The notes beneath the pieces are model-generated. The model did not search any database. It had not been told where the DNA came from and saw only the letters and a program-made list of their open reading frames with translations. Both the position numbers and the translations under genes were made by a program. DNA of 64,000 nucleotides from Oerskovia flava (GTDB taxonomy: Bacteria > Actinomycetota > Actinomycetes > Actinomycetales > Cellulomonadaceae), in the NCBI RefSeq assembly GCF_026163685.1, contig NZ_JAOXSR010000007.1, positions 169,424-233,423 of the forward strand. Reading direction: 5' to 3'. Each line of letters opens with the position of its first letter. Positions within the stretch are counted from its first letter, which is position 1. Positions 24,913 to 32,195 of the stretch are shown piece by piece.

Positions 24913-26163
24913 ATGAGTGGGGCGGCGCGACCAGATGACGGGCGACCCTGGGCACGGTTCGCCGGCGCGGCCGCCGTGCTGCTGCTCGCTGTCGGCTGCA
25001 CGTCACCCGGGGCGCAAGCCCCTGAGAGCCCGGCGGACACGGTGACGAGCACGACTGCTCCGCCGTCCTCGCCCTCCCCGGAGGAGGACGAGCCGTCGCC
25101 CGAGGATCCTCCCGAGTCGTCGCTGCGGGCGGTGCCCGAGGTCGACGTCGAGGTGAGCACGGTCGCGGAAGGCCTCGCCGCACCCTGGGGGCTCGCCCCG
25201 CTCGCGGACGGTCGGCTCCTGGTGTCGTTGCGCGACGAGCGCACCCTGATCCTCGTCGACCCGCAGGACGGCTCGACCACGCAGGTCACGGGCCCGGGGG
25301 CCGACGACCTGCGCGAGCGCACCGACGCGACCGGCGAGGGCGGGCTCATGGGGCTCGCACTGGACCCGGACGACGAGGAGATGCTCTACGTGTACCGGAC
25401 CGGTGTCGCCGCGAACGAGGTGCTGCGCGGGCGGCAGGCGGACGGCACGCTCGCGGACCTCGAACCGGTCGTCACCGACATCCCCAAGGCGGGCAACCAC
25501 AACGGCGGGCGCCTCGCGTTCGGGCCGGACGGGTACCTCTACGTCGCGACGGGGGACGCCGCGCAGCCGGGCACGTCCCAGGACCCGGACGCGCTCGGCG
25601 GCAAGATCCTGCGGGTCACGACGGACGGTGAGCCCGCTCCCGGCAACCCCGACGAGGGCTCGCCGGTGTGGAGCCTGGGGCACCGCAACGTCCAGGGCCT
25701 GGGCTGGGACGCGACGGAGCGGATGTTCGCGAGCGAGTTCGGTCAGAACCGGCTGGACGAGCTGAACGTCGTCGAGCCGGGGGCGAACTACGGCTGGCCG
25801 GAGCGCGAGGGCACCGAGGGGGGCGGCGGCGACGGGCTCGTCGACCCGATCGTCACGTGGGAGACCTCGCGGGCGAGCCCGAGCGGGCTGGCGGTCACGG
25901 ACGAGGGGGTCTACGTCGCCGGGCTGCGCGGGCAGGTGCTGTGGCGCGTGCCCTTCGCGGAGGGCCCCGGGGGTGTGCCCGACGACGGGTGGTCGGCTGA
26001 CGCGTTCGGCGAGCCGCAGGCGCTGCTCACCGACGTCGGGCGCGTGCGGACGGTCGTGGCGCGCCCCGACGGCGGGCTGTGGGTGCTGACGAACAACACG
26101 GACGGGCGGGGCAGTCCCCGCGCGGGGGACGACCGTCTGCTCAGCGTGTCGGTCGACTCGTGA
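24913..26163 (+). CDS. PQQ-dependent sugar dehydrogenase-like lipoprotein
   Basis: Six-bladed beta-propeller of the soluble-aldose/glucose-sorbosone dehydrogenase family, exported and lipid-anchored. 416 residues: signal peptide with lipobox LLAVGC (Cys29), a Pro/Ser/Glu-rich linker (~30-65), then the propeller with GLAAPWGLAPLADGRLLVSLR, GEGGLMGLALDP, GNHNGGRLAFGPDGYLYVATGD, GGKILRVTTDG and GHRNVQGLGWD, the family blade motifs. The His in GNHNGG is the residue corresponding to the catalytic His of the family. Whether it really uses PQQ is not visible; actinobacterial homologues are often called oxidoreductases without proof. ATG 24913 is chosen since GATGAT ends 7 nt before it; 24901 and 24904 are alternatives. 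Confidence 0.85.
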   Translation: MSGAARPDDGRPWARFAGAAAVLLLAVGCTSPGAQAPESPADTVTSTTAPPSSPSPEEDEPSPEDPPESSLRAVPEVDVEVSTVAEGLAAPWGLAPLADGRLLVSLRDERTLILVDPQDGSTTQVTGPGADDLRERTDATGEGGLMGLALDPDDEEMLYVYRTGVAANEVLRGRQADGTLADLEPVVTDIPKAGNHNGGRLAFGPDGYLYVATGDAAQPGTSQDPDALGGKILRVTTDGEPAPGNPDEGSPVWSLGHRNVQGLGWDATERMFASEFGQNRLDELNVVEPGANYGWPEREGTEGGGGDGLVDPIVTWETSRASPSGLAVTDEGVYVAGLRGQVLWRVPFAEGPGGVPDDGWSADAFGEPQALLTDVGRVRTVVARPDGGLWVLTNNTDGRGSPRAGDDRLLSVSVDS

Positions 26164-26209
26164 GCGGGGCGGTGACGACCACCCGGGCGGGGCGGTGACG
26201 ACCACCCGG
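26164..26209. repeat. Two exact 23-bp tandem copies after the sugar-dehydrogenase stop
   Basis: The 23-bp unit GCGGGGCGGTGACG..CCCGG occurs twice without a gap. Each copy can fold (GGGcGGTG / CACCCGG), giving two hairpins between this gene and the next promoter. A termination role is possible. Confidence 0.7.
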
Positions 26210-26211
26210 GC

Positions 26212-26240
26212 TTGGATCCAGATAACGAATCGGTTACGGT
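26212..26240 (+). promoter_or_regulatory. Promoter with TAAC-N6-GTTA element, Rpf paralog 1
   Basis: TTGGAT (26212-26217), 17 bp, TACGGT (26235-26240). The spacer holds AGATAACGAATCGGTTACGG, repeated exactly before the gene at 32196. The inverted repeat TAAC-N6-GTTA overlaps the -10, so a regulator such as MtrA is possible (inference). About 220 nt of leader follow before the start codon; no gene is seen in 26241-26463. Confidence 0.7.
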
Positions 26241-26463
26241 CGAGTGTCCTCGCGTGCTGGACCTCACCGACAGGTGTAGGCGTGCGCGCCGGGACGGGGT
26301 GTCCCAGACCGAGGCGCGCAGCGCTCGCGAGACACCGCACGACAGCCGGATCGGCTGGTCGAGAGCGGACGAACCGTCCCACGCCCCCCAGGGTGCCCAC
26401 GCACCTCCCGCCGTGGGACGCGCAATCGACCACCGTGCCGGGAAGCCCGAGGACAGGACCCGA

Positions 26464-27819
26464 GTGAAGCACCTCTTCCGCAGGACCGCACGCGCGGCCG
26501 ACCCGACTGATTCGAGCACCCACGCCATGACCGACAGCACCCTGCACGACGTCCCGGGCGGCGACGCCCCGGACGCCGCCACCCCGGTCGGCAGCACCGC
26601 TGCCCGTCGTCGCCGCTGGCCGATCGTCGCCGGCGCGACCGCCGTCGCGGTCCTCGCGACCGGCGCGGTGGCCTACGGCAACGCGCGCAAGACGGTCGAG
26701 CTCGACGTCGACGGCCAGGTCGTCTCCGTGACGACGTTCGCCGGGTCGGTCCAGGGGTTGCTCGACGAGGAAGAGATCAGCGTCGACGAGCGCGACCTCG
26801 TGGCGCCCGGCCCCGACGCCGCGCTGAGCAACGGGACCGACGTCGTCGTGCGCACGGCCCGCCAGGTGACGGTCGAGACCGACGGCGAGCAGGCCGACGT
26901 CTGGTTCACCGTGCTCGACGCCGACGAGGCGCTCGAGACCCTGGCCGCCCGCGGCGGTGACGTCCGTCTCGTCGCCTCGCGCTCCGCGACCGACGGTCGT
27001 GCGTCGCTCGCGCTGAGCCTCGACACGGACGGTCCGGTCAACGTCGTCGCCGACGGCGAGAGCGTCGTCGCCCCGGACGGCAGCATCGGGATCGACGCGA
27101 TCCTCGACCGCGAGGGCATCGTCCTCGAGGAGCTGGACCGCGTGCACGTCGAGCGTGACGAGTCGCAGGACCCCGCGGTCTCCCTCGTCGTGCAGCGCGT
27201 CGTCGTCGAGGAGAAGAAGAAGACCAAGGCGATCGACTTCGAGACCGTCACGAAGACGGACCCCGACCGCTACGAGGACCTCGACCCGGTCGTCGAGCGC
27301 AAGGGTTCCAAGGGTGAGCACACGACCGTCTACTCCGTGACGACCGTCGACGGCGAGGAGGAGTCCCGCGAGACGGTCTCGAAGGGCGTGACCACCGAGC
27401 CCGTCGACAAGATCGTCGTCGAGGGCACCAAGGAGCGCCCCGCGCCGGAGCCCGAGCCCGCCGCGACGAGCAGCGGGTCGAGCGGGTCGTCGGGCTCGTC
27501 CCCGGGCCCGACCGTCTCCGGTTCCCCGCAGGAGATCGCGCGCCAGATGGTTGCCGACCGCGGCTGGGGTGCCGACCAGTTCCAGTGCCTCGACAACCTG
27601 TTCACCAAGGAGTCGAACTGGAACCCGTCGGCGCAGAACCCGTCCTCGGGCGCCTACGGCATCCCGCAGTCCCTGCCCGGCAACAAGATGGCCACGGCGG
27701 GCAGCGACTGGCGCACCAACCCGGCGACGCAGATCACCTGGGGCCTGGACTACATCTCCGGGCGCTACGGCACGCCGTGCGGTGCGTGGGCGCACTCGCA
27801 GGCGAACAACTGGTACTGA
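26464..27819 (+). CDS. DUF348/G5 cell-wall hydrolase, Rpf paralog 1 (shuffled)
   Basis: Exported, membrane-anchored peptidoglycan hydrolase, probably a lytic transglycosylase. 451 residues: short cytoplasmic part, one TM helix (WPIVAGATAVAVLATGAVAYG), three DUF348 (ubiquitin-like) repeats about 75-240, a G5 domain about 250-330, a Glu/Pro then Ser/Gly linker, and a C-terminal lysozyme-like domain with the probable catalytic Glu383 (LFTKESNWNPSAQNPSSGAYGIPQ). The N-terminal three-quarters match the protein at 32196, while the catalytic domain matches the one at 30702, so it looks like a recombinant of two paralogs. GTG 26464 is set by AGGAC upstream and by alignment with the 32196 start. Confidence 0.88.
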   Translation: MKHLFRRTARAADPTDSSTHAMTDSTLHDVPGGDAPDAATPVGSTAARRRRWPIVAGATAVAVLATGAVAYGNARKTVELDVDGQVVSVTTFAGSVQGLLDEEEISVDERDLVAPGPDAALSNGTDVVVRTARQVTVETDGEQADVWFTVLDADEALETLAARGGDVRLVASRSATDGRASLALSLDTDGPVNVVADGESVVAPDGSIGIDAILDREGIVLEELDRVHVERDESQDPAVSLVVQRVVVEEKKKTKAIDFETVTKTDPDRYEDLDPVVERKGSKGEHTTVYSVTTVDGEEESRETVSKGVTTEPVDKIVVEGTKERPAPEPEPAATSSGSSGSSGSSPGPTVSGSPQEIARQMVADRGWGADQFQCLDNLFTKESNWNPSAQNPSSGAYGIPQSLPGNKMATAGSDWRTNPATQITWGLDYISGRYGTPCGAWAHSQANNWY

Positions 27820-27868
27820 GCCGGAATCCCGGCGCGAGCGTCGGGCGTGGCGAACTACGATGTGAACC

Positions 27869-29500
27869 ATGCCCGACGCCGCCCGCAAGAGCTTCTACCT
27901 CACGACGCCGATCTACTACGTGAACGACGCCCCGCACATCGGGCACGCGTACACGACGGTCGCTGCGGACGTGATCACCCGCTGGCACCGCCAGCGCCAG
28001 GAGAACGTCTGGTTCCTCACGGGGACCGACGAGCACGGGCAGAAGGTCATGCGCACGGCCGAGGCCAACGGCGTGAGCCCGCAGGAGTGGGCGGACCGTC
28101 TGGTCGAGGGCTCGTGGAAGCCGGTGCTGCAGACGATCGACGCGATCAACGACGACTTCATCCGCACCACGCAGCCGCGCCACACCGAGCGTGTGCAGGC
28201 CTTCATCCAGGACCTGCACGACAAGGGCGAGATCTACGCCGGGTCGTACGAGGGCCCGTACTGCGTGGGCTGCGAGGAGTACAAGCTGCCCGGCGAGCTG
28301 ATCGACGGCACGGGCGAGTACGAGGGCCTCAAGCTCTGCCCGATCCACGGCCGGCCGGTCGAGATGCTCTCGGAGCAGAACTACTTCTTCCGGATGAGCG
28401 CGTACACCGAGCGTCTGCTCGCCCTCTACGAGGAGCACCCGGAGTTCGTCCAGCCGGCCAGCGCGCGCAACGAGGTCCTCGCGTTCGTCCGTGGTGGGCT
28501 GCAGGACCTCTCGATCTCGCGGAACACGTTCGACTGGGGCGTGCCGATCCCGTGGGACACCACCCACGTGCTCTACGTGTGGTTCGACGCGCTGCTCAAC
28601 TACGCGACCGCCGTCGGGCTGGGCAGCGACGACCCGCAGGAGAAGGCGCGGTTCGCGTCGACGTGGCCGGCGGACGTGCACCTCGTGGGCAAGGACATCC
28701 TGCGGTTCCACGCCGTGATCTGGCCGGCCATGCTCATGGCGGCGGGTCTGCCGCTGCCGACGACGGTGTTCGCGCACGGCTGGCTGCTCGTCGGCGGCGA
28801 GAAGATGAGCAAGTCGAAGCTGACGGGCATCGCGCCGAGCCAGATCATCGACCACTTCGGGTCGGACGCGTTCCGGTACTACTTCCTCCGCGCGATCGCG
28901 TTCGGGCAGGACGGGTCGTTCTCCTGGGAGGACCTGAGCGCCCGCTACCACGCGGAGCTCGCGAACGGCTTCGGCAACCTCGCCTCGCGGGTCGCGGCGA
29001 TGGTCGGCAAGTACTACGGCGGTGCGCTGCCGGCCGCGGGCGAGGCGACCGACGCCGAGCGCGCGCTGGAGCAGGTCGCGGCGAAGGCCGTGGCGGACGC
29101 CGAGGCGGCGATCGACCGGCTCGCGCTGCAGGACGCGATCAACGCGGTGTGGACGCTCGTCGACGCCACGAACGTGTACATCACCGAGCAGGAGCCCTGG
29201 AAGGTCGCGAAGCTCCCCGAGGAGCAGGCGCCCGACGGCGGTGCGGTCCAGGGCGGTCGCCTCGCCACGGTGCTGGTCACCGCGGCGGAGGCGCTGCGCT
29301 CGCTGGCGGTCCTGCTGCACCCGGTGACGCCGAAGGCCGCCGATGCGCTGTGGGAGTCGCTCGGTGCCGAGGCGCCGCTCGGCGCGCTCGCCCTCCAGCC
29401 CGTCGACGGTGCGGGCCGCTTCGGGACGCTGCCGGCCGGCACGACCATCACCAAGGGCGCCTCGCTCTTCCCGCGCCTCGAGGACCCCGTCGTCGCCTGA
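27869..29500 (+). CDS. metG: Methionyl-tRNA synthetase
   Basis: Charges tRNA-Met with methionine. 543 residues, class Ia. The HIGH motif is in the N-terminal APHIGHAYTTVAAD and the KMSKS loop is GGEKMSKSKLTG. FLTGTDEHGQKV and the connective-peptide segment YCVGCEEYKL...LCPIHGRPVE are typical of the one-zinc/short form. The C-terminal anticodon domain has FGNLASRVAAM and NVYITEQEPWK. No C-terminal dimerisation/EMAP domain. TACGAT (27856-27861) is 7 nt before ATG 27869, so the mRNA is probably leaderless. It starts the metG-tatD-rpf-rsmA-ispE set familiar from other actinobacteria. Confidence 0.97.
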   Translation: MPDAARKSFYLTTPIYYVNDAPHIGHAYTTVAADVITRWHRQRQENVWFLTGTDEHGQKVMRTAEANGVSPQEWADRLVEGSWKPVLQTIDAINDDFIRTTQPRHTERVQAFIQDLHDKGEIYAGSYEGPYCVGCEEYKLPGELIDGTGEYEGLKLCPIHGRPVEMLSEQNYFFRMSAYTERLLALYEEHPEFVQPASARNEVLAFVRGGLQDLSISRNTFDWGVPIPWDTTHVLYVWFDALLNYATAVGLGSDDPQEKARFASTWPADVHLVGKDILRFHAVIWPAMLMAAGLPLPTTVFAHGWLLVGGEKMSKSKLTGIAPSQIIDHFGSDAFRYYFLRAIAFGQDGSFSWEDLSARYHAELANGFGNLASRVAAMVGKYYGGALPAAGEATDAERALEQVAAKAVADAEAAIDRLALQDAINAVWTLVDATNVYITEQEPWKVAKLPEEQAPDGGAVQGGRLATVLVTAAEALRSLAVLLHPVTPKAADALWESLGAEAPLGALALQPVDGAGRFGTLPAGTTITKGASLFPRLEDPVVA

Positions 29501-29508
29501 CACCCGCC

Positions 29509-29631
29509 CGCGAGAGAGAACCGAGGTCCGCGAGGTAGACCCGAGGTCCGCGAGATAGAACTCCAGTGCGCGAGGTAGAACCCCAGTGCGCGACCAGGGT
29601 TCTATCTCGCGAGCCGGGGTTCTACCTCGCG
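29509..29631. repeat. 20-bp-period array: four direct then two inverted units
   Basis: Four adjoining 20-bp units start at 29509, 29529, 29549 and 29569, each beginning CGCGAG(A/G)(G/T)AGA(A/C)C. They are followed by two inverted units at 29597 and 29617 (GGGTTCTATCTCGCG and GGGTTCTACCTCGCG). Unit 3 (GAGATAGAA) and inverted unit 1 (TTCTATCTC), and unit 4 (GAGGTAGAA) and inverted unit 2 (TTCTACCTC), are exact mates including the variable base. It fills the metG-tatD gap. Confidence 0.9.
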
Positions 29632-29650
29632 CAGGAGAGGAGAGGGTCCG

Positions 29651-30562
29651 TTGGCCAAGAGCCGTGACCGCGGATGGCCGGCCGACCCCGAGCCGCTGCC
29701 GCTGCCGGTCGTCGACAACCACACGCACCTCGAGTCGGTGGCCGACGTCCTGCCCGACGGCGAGCCCGTCCCGAGCGTCGACGAGCACGTGCGGCGCGCC
29801 GCGGCCGTCGGGGTGGACCGGATGGTGCAGGTGGGCTGCGACCTGCCGTCGGCCCGCCTGACCGCCGAGCTGGTCCGTGAGCACCCCGCGCTCGTCGGGG
29901 CCGTGGCGATCCACCCGAACGAGGCGACGCTGCACGGGGGCGTCACCGAGGTCGGCCCCGACGGCCTCGTCCCGTCCCCGCAGGCCCGCCACGCGATCGG
30001 GCTCGACGCCGCGGTCGCGGAGATCGCGGACCTCGCCCGGGCCAACGACCGCATCCGCGCGATCGGCGAGACCGGCATGGACCTGTTCCGTACAGGACCG
30101 GCAGGCGCTGACGTACAGCGCGCCTCGTTCCGGGCCCACGTGGCCCTCGCGAAGGAGCTGGGGCTGCCGCTGCAGATCCACGACCGCGACGCCCACGCCG
30201 AGGTCCTCGAGGTGCTGCGCACCGACGGCGCCCCCGAGCGCACGGTCTTCCACTGCTACTCCGGCGACGTCGAGATGGCGCGGTACTGCGCCGAGCAGGG
30301 CTGGTACCTCTCGTTCGCCGGGCCGCTCACGTTCCGAGCCAACGACCACCTGCGCGCGGCGCTCGCCACCGTGCCGCTGTCCCAGGTGCTCGTCGAGACC
30401 GACGCGCCCTACCTCACCCCCCACCCGCACCGCGGCCGCCCGAACGCGCCGTACCTGCTGCCGCTGACCGTGCGGACCGTCGCCGAGGTGACCGGCACGC
30501 CGCTGCACGAGGTGTGCCGCCAGGTGTCCGTGTCGTCCGAGGACGTCTACGGACCCTGGTAG
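29651..30562 (+). CDS. TatD family metal-dependent DNase/hydrolase
   Basis: Amidohydrolase-fold phosphoesterase linked to DNA processing and quality control in other bacteria. 303 residues. Metal site: DNHTHLE (HxH) near residue 25, GETGMDLFR (Glu), IHDRDAH (His), FHCYSGD (His) and ETDAPYLTPHPHRG (Asp), all family motifs. TTG at 29651 is taken as start because GGAGAGG lies 7-10 nt before it. Between metG and the Rpf paralog, as in Mycobacterium. Confidence 0.93.
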   Translation: MAKSRDRGWPADPEPLPLPVVDNHTHLESVADVLPDGEPVPSVDEHVRRAAAVGVDRMVQVGCDLPSARLTAELVREHPALVGAVAIHPNEATLHGGVTEVGPDGLVPSPQARHAIGLDAAVAEIADLARANDRIRAIGETGMDLFRTGPAGADVQRASFRAHVALAKELGLPLQIHDRDAHAEVLEVLRTDGAPERTVFHCYSGDVEMARYCAEQGWYLSFAGPLTFRANDHLRAALATVPLSQVLVETDAPYLTPHPHRGRPNAPYLLPLTVRTVAEVTGTPLHEVCRQVSVSSEDVYGPW

Positions 30563-30586
30563 GCCCGCGTTCTCGCCGGTGTGGCC

Positions 30587-30615
30587 TTTCCGGATCGTCC
30601 CGATTCGGCTACGGT
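30587..30615 (+). promoter_or_regulatory. Promoter of Rpf paralog 2
   Basis: TTTCCG, 17 bp, TACGGT (30610-30615). CGATTCGGCTACGGTCG matches the paralog 1 and 3 promoters apart from two bases, but the TAAC half of the inverted repeat is missing (GTCC in its place). Confidence 0.6.
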
Positions 30616-30701
30616 CGTGCCGGGCTCTCGCCCCCACGTCGCGGGGTCTCCCGCGAGGGGCGTACCGGCGCCCGACAGGCTGACGAACAGGTAGGTGATC
30701 C

Positions 30702-31871
30702 GTGCTCGCTCCCGACGGGACGATGCGTCGGCGCGTGACGCGGCTCGTCGCGCAGGGCGTCGTCGTGGCGAGCATCGTCGGGGCGACCAGCGCGTTCGCG
30801 ACGATGCACAAGTCGCTGGTGATCGACGTCGACGGCGAGGTCCGGTCGGTGAGCGCCTACGGCCGGACCGTCGGCGAGGTCCTCGACTACCGCGACATCT
30901 CGGTCGACCCTGCCGACCTCGTCGAGCCGGCCGCGAGCGAGGCGGCGCGCAACGGGTCGACGATCGTCGTGCGCACGAGCCGCGACGTGACGCTCGAGAT
31001 CGACGGTCAGGTGCAGACGATCACGACGACGGCGCGCACCGTCGGGGAGCTCCTCACCGCGCTGGGCCCGCGCGCGGAGGGCGCGGTGACCTCCGCGTCA
31101 CGCTCCGAGGTGCTCGGGCGGGGCGAGCTGCGGGTCTCGACGCTCAAGACCGTGCACGTCGCGGTCGACGGCGCGGTCATGCCGATCACGACGGCCGAGC
31201 CGGTCGTCCGCGGCGTGCTGTCGCACGCGGGCATCGTCCTGGGCGAGGGCGACGACACGTCGGCACCGCTGGACGCGGCCGCCGTCGACGGGATGCTCGT
31301 GCTCGTCAGCCGGGCGTCGACCGCGTCGGACAAGGTGACCGAGGTGCTGCCGTTCGACAGCCAGGAGATCGAGGATCCGAGCCTCCCGCGCGGGCACCGG
31401 GTCGTGGAGACCTCCGGGCTGGCGGGCGAGGCCGTGACGACCTACGCCGTCCGGACGCTGGAGGGCGCGGAGGTCTCGCGCGAGGTCGTGGCACGGGTCG
31501 TCACACGCGAACCGCGCGACGAGGTGATCCGCATCGGGACGTTCAACCCGTCGAGCGTGTCCGTCGACCCGGGCTCGGCGCGAGCGTTGGGCCGTTCGCT
31601 GGCGGCGCAGCGGGGGTGGGGCGACGACCAGTTCGTGTGCCTCGACAACCTGTGGACCAAGGAGAGCAACTGGCGCGTCAACGCGGAGAACCCGTCGAGC
31701 GGTGCCTACGGGATCCCGCAGTCGCTGCCTGGTACCAAGATGGCGTCGGCTGGCGCGGACTGGCGGACCAACCCGGCGACGCAGATCACGTGGGGTCTCG
31801 GGTACATCGAGGGGCGCTACGGGTCGCCGTGCGGCGCATGGGGTCACTCGCGGGAGGTCGGCTGGTACTGA
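30702..31871 (+). CDS. DUF348/G5 cell-wall hydrolase, Rpf paralog 2
   Basis: 389 residues. A short N-terminus and TM/signal segment (VTRLVAQGVVVASIVGATSAFA), DUF348 repeats (about 35-200), a G5 domain (about 215-285) and a C-terminal lysozyme-like domain with Glu321 as probable acid (LWTKESNWRVNAENPSSGAYGIPQSLPG). This domain is close to that of paralog 1 and differs from the true Rpf domain of paralog 3: the final region is YGSPCGAWGHS with Cys paired to the Cys of FVCLDNL. It occupies the place of rpfB directly after tatD. GTG 30702 has AGGTAGGTG upstream. Confidence 0.88.
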   Translation: MLAPDGTMRRRVTRLVAQGVVVASIVGATSAFATMHKSLVIDVDGEVRSVSAYGRTVGEVLDYRDISVDPADLVEPAASEAARNGSTIVVRTSRDVTLEIDGQVQTITTTARTVGELLTALGPRAEGAVTSASRSEVLGRGELRVSTLKTVHVAVDGAVMPITTAEPVVRGVLSHAGIVLGEGDDTSAPLDAAAVDGMLVLVSRASTASDKVTEVLPFDSQEIEDPSLPRGHRVVETSGLAGEAVTTYAVRTLEGAEVSREVVARVVTREPRDEVIRIGTFNPSSVSVDPGSARALGRSLAAQRGWGDDQFVCLDNLWTKESNWRVNAENPSSGAYGIPQSLPGTKMASAGADWRTNPATQITWGLGYIEGRYGSPCGAWGHSREVGWY

Positions 31872-31922
31872 CGGGTGGAACGACGAGCGGGTGACATTCG
31901 CCTGGATACCCGGACAGAACGT

Positions 31923-31944
31923 GCGTTCGGACGCGTCCGAACGC
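31923..31944. promoter_or_regulatory. Perfect 22-bp palindrome upstream of rpf
   Basis: GCGTTCGGACG joined directly to its complement CGTCCGAACGC, without a spacer. It ends 9 bp before the -35 of the rpf promoter and 52 bp after the previous stop. Operator is the simplest reading; a hairpin terminator would need a loop. Confidence 0.6.
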
Positions 31945-31953
31945 CGTCCGGGG

Positions 31954-31982
31954 TTGGCGGGAGATAACGAATCGGTTACGGT
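31954..31982 (+). promoter_or_regulatory. Promoter with TAAC-N6-GTTA element, rpf (paralog 3)
   Basis: TTGGCG (31954-31959), 17 bp, TACGGT (31977-31982), with the same AGATAACGAATCGGTTACGG block as at 26221. The rest of the 31872-32195 gap is a ~210-nt leader without a gene; it holds hairpin ACCGTCG/CGACGGT (32029-32044) and the block AGCCGGATCGGC (32064-32075), shared with 26344-26355. Confidence 0.7.
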
Positions 31983-32195
31983 CGATTGTCGCGTGGTCCT
32001 CCGGACTCGCGGCACGCCCACCCGCAGGACCGTCGTCCGACGGTGCAACGGAGGGGCGAGAGCAGCCGGATCGGCAGTTCGAGACCAGCGGTGACCTCCC
32101 TCGGGTGGTCGCGTCGCAGCCCTTCGCGGCGACATCGTTGAGGCGCACCTGCGCCGTCGGACCCCGTGCCCGGGTACTTCGACGACTGGACCCGA

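Noticed and set aside
26241..26463. ydaO-type c-di-AMP riboswitch in the Rpf leaders
   Set aside because: Such riboswitches precede rpf genes in other actinobacteria, but I could not find the conserved GGGGA...GGGUGAA and CCGACAGCUAAC blocks in any of the three leaders.
29509..29631. CRISPR array
   Set aside because: Units are contiguous 20-mers without spacers, partly inverted, and no cas genes are near.
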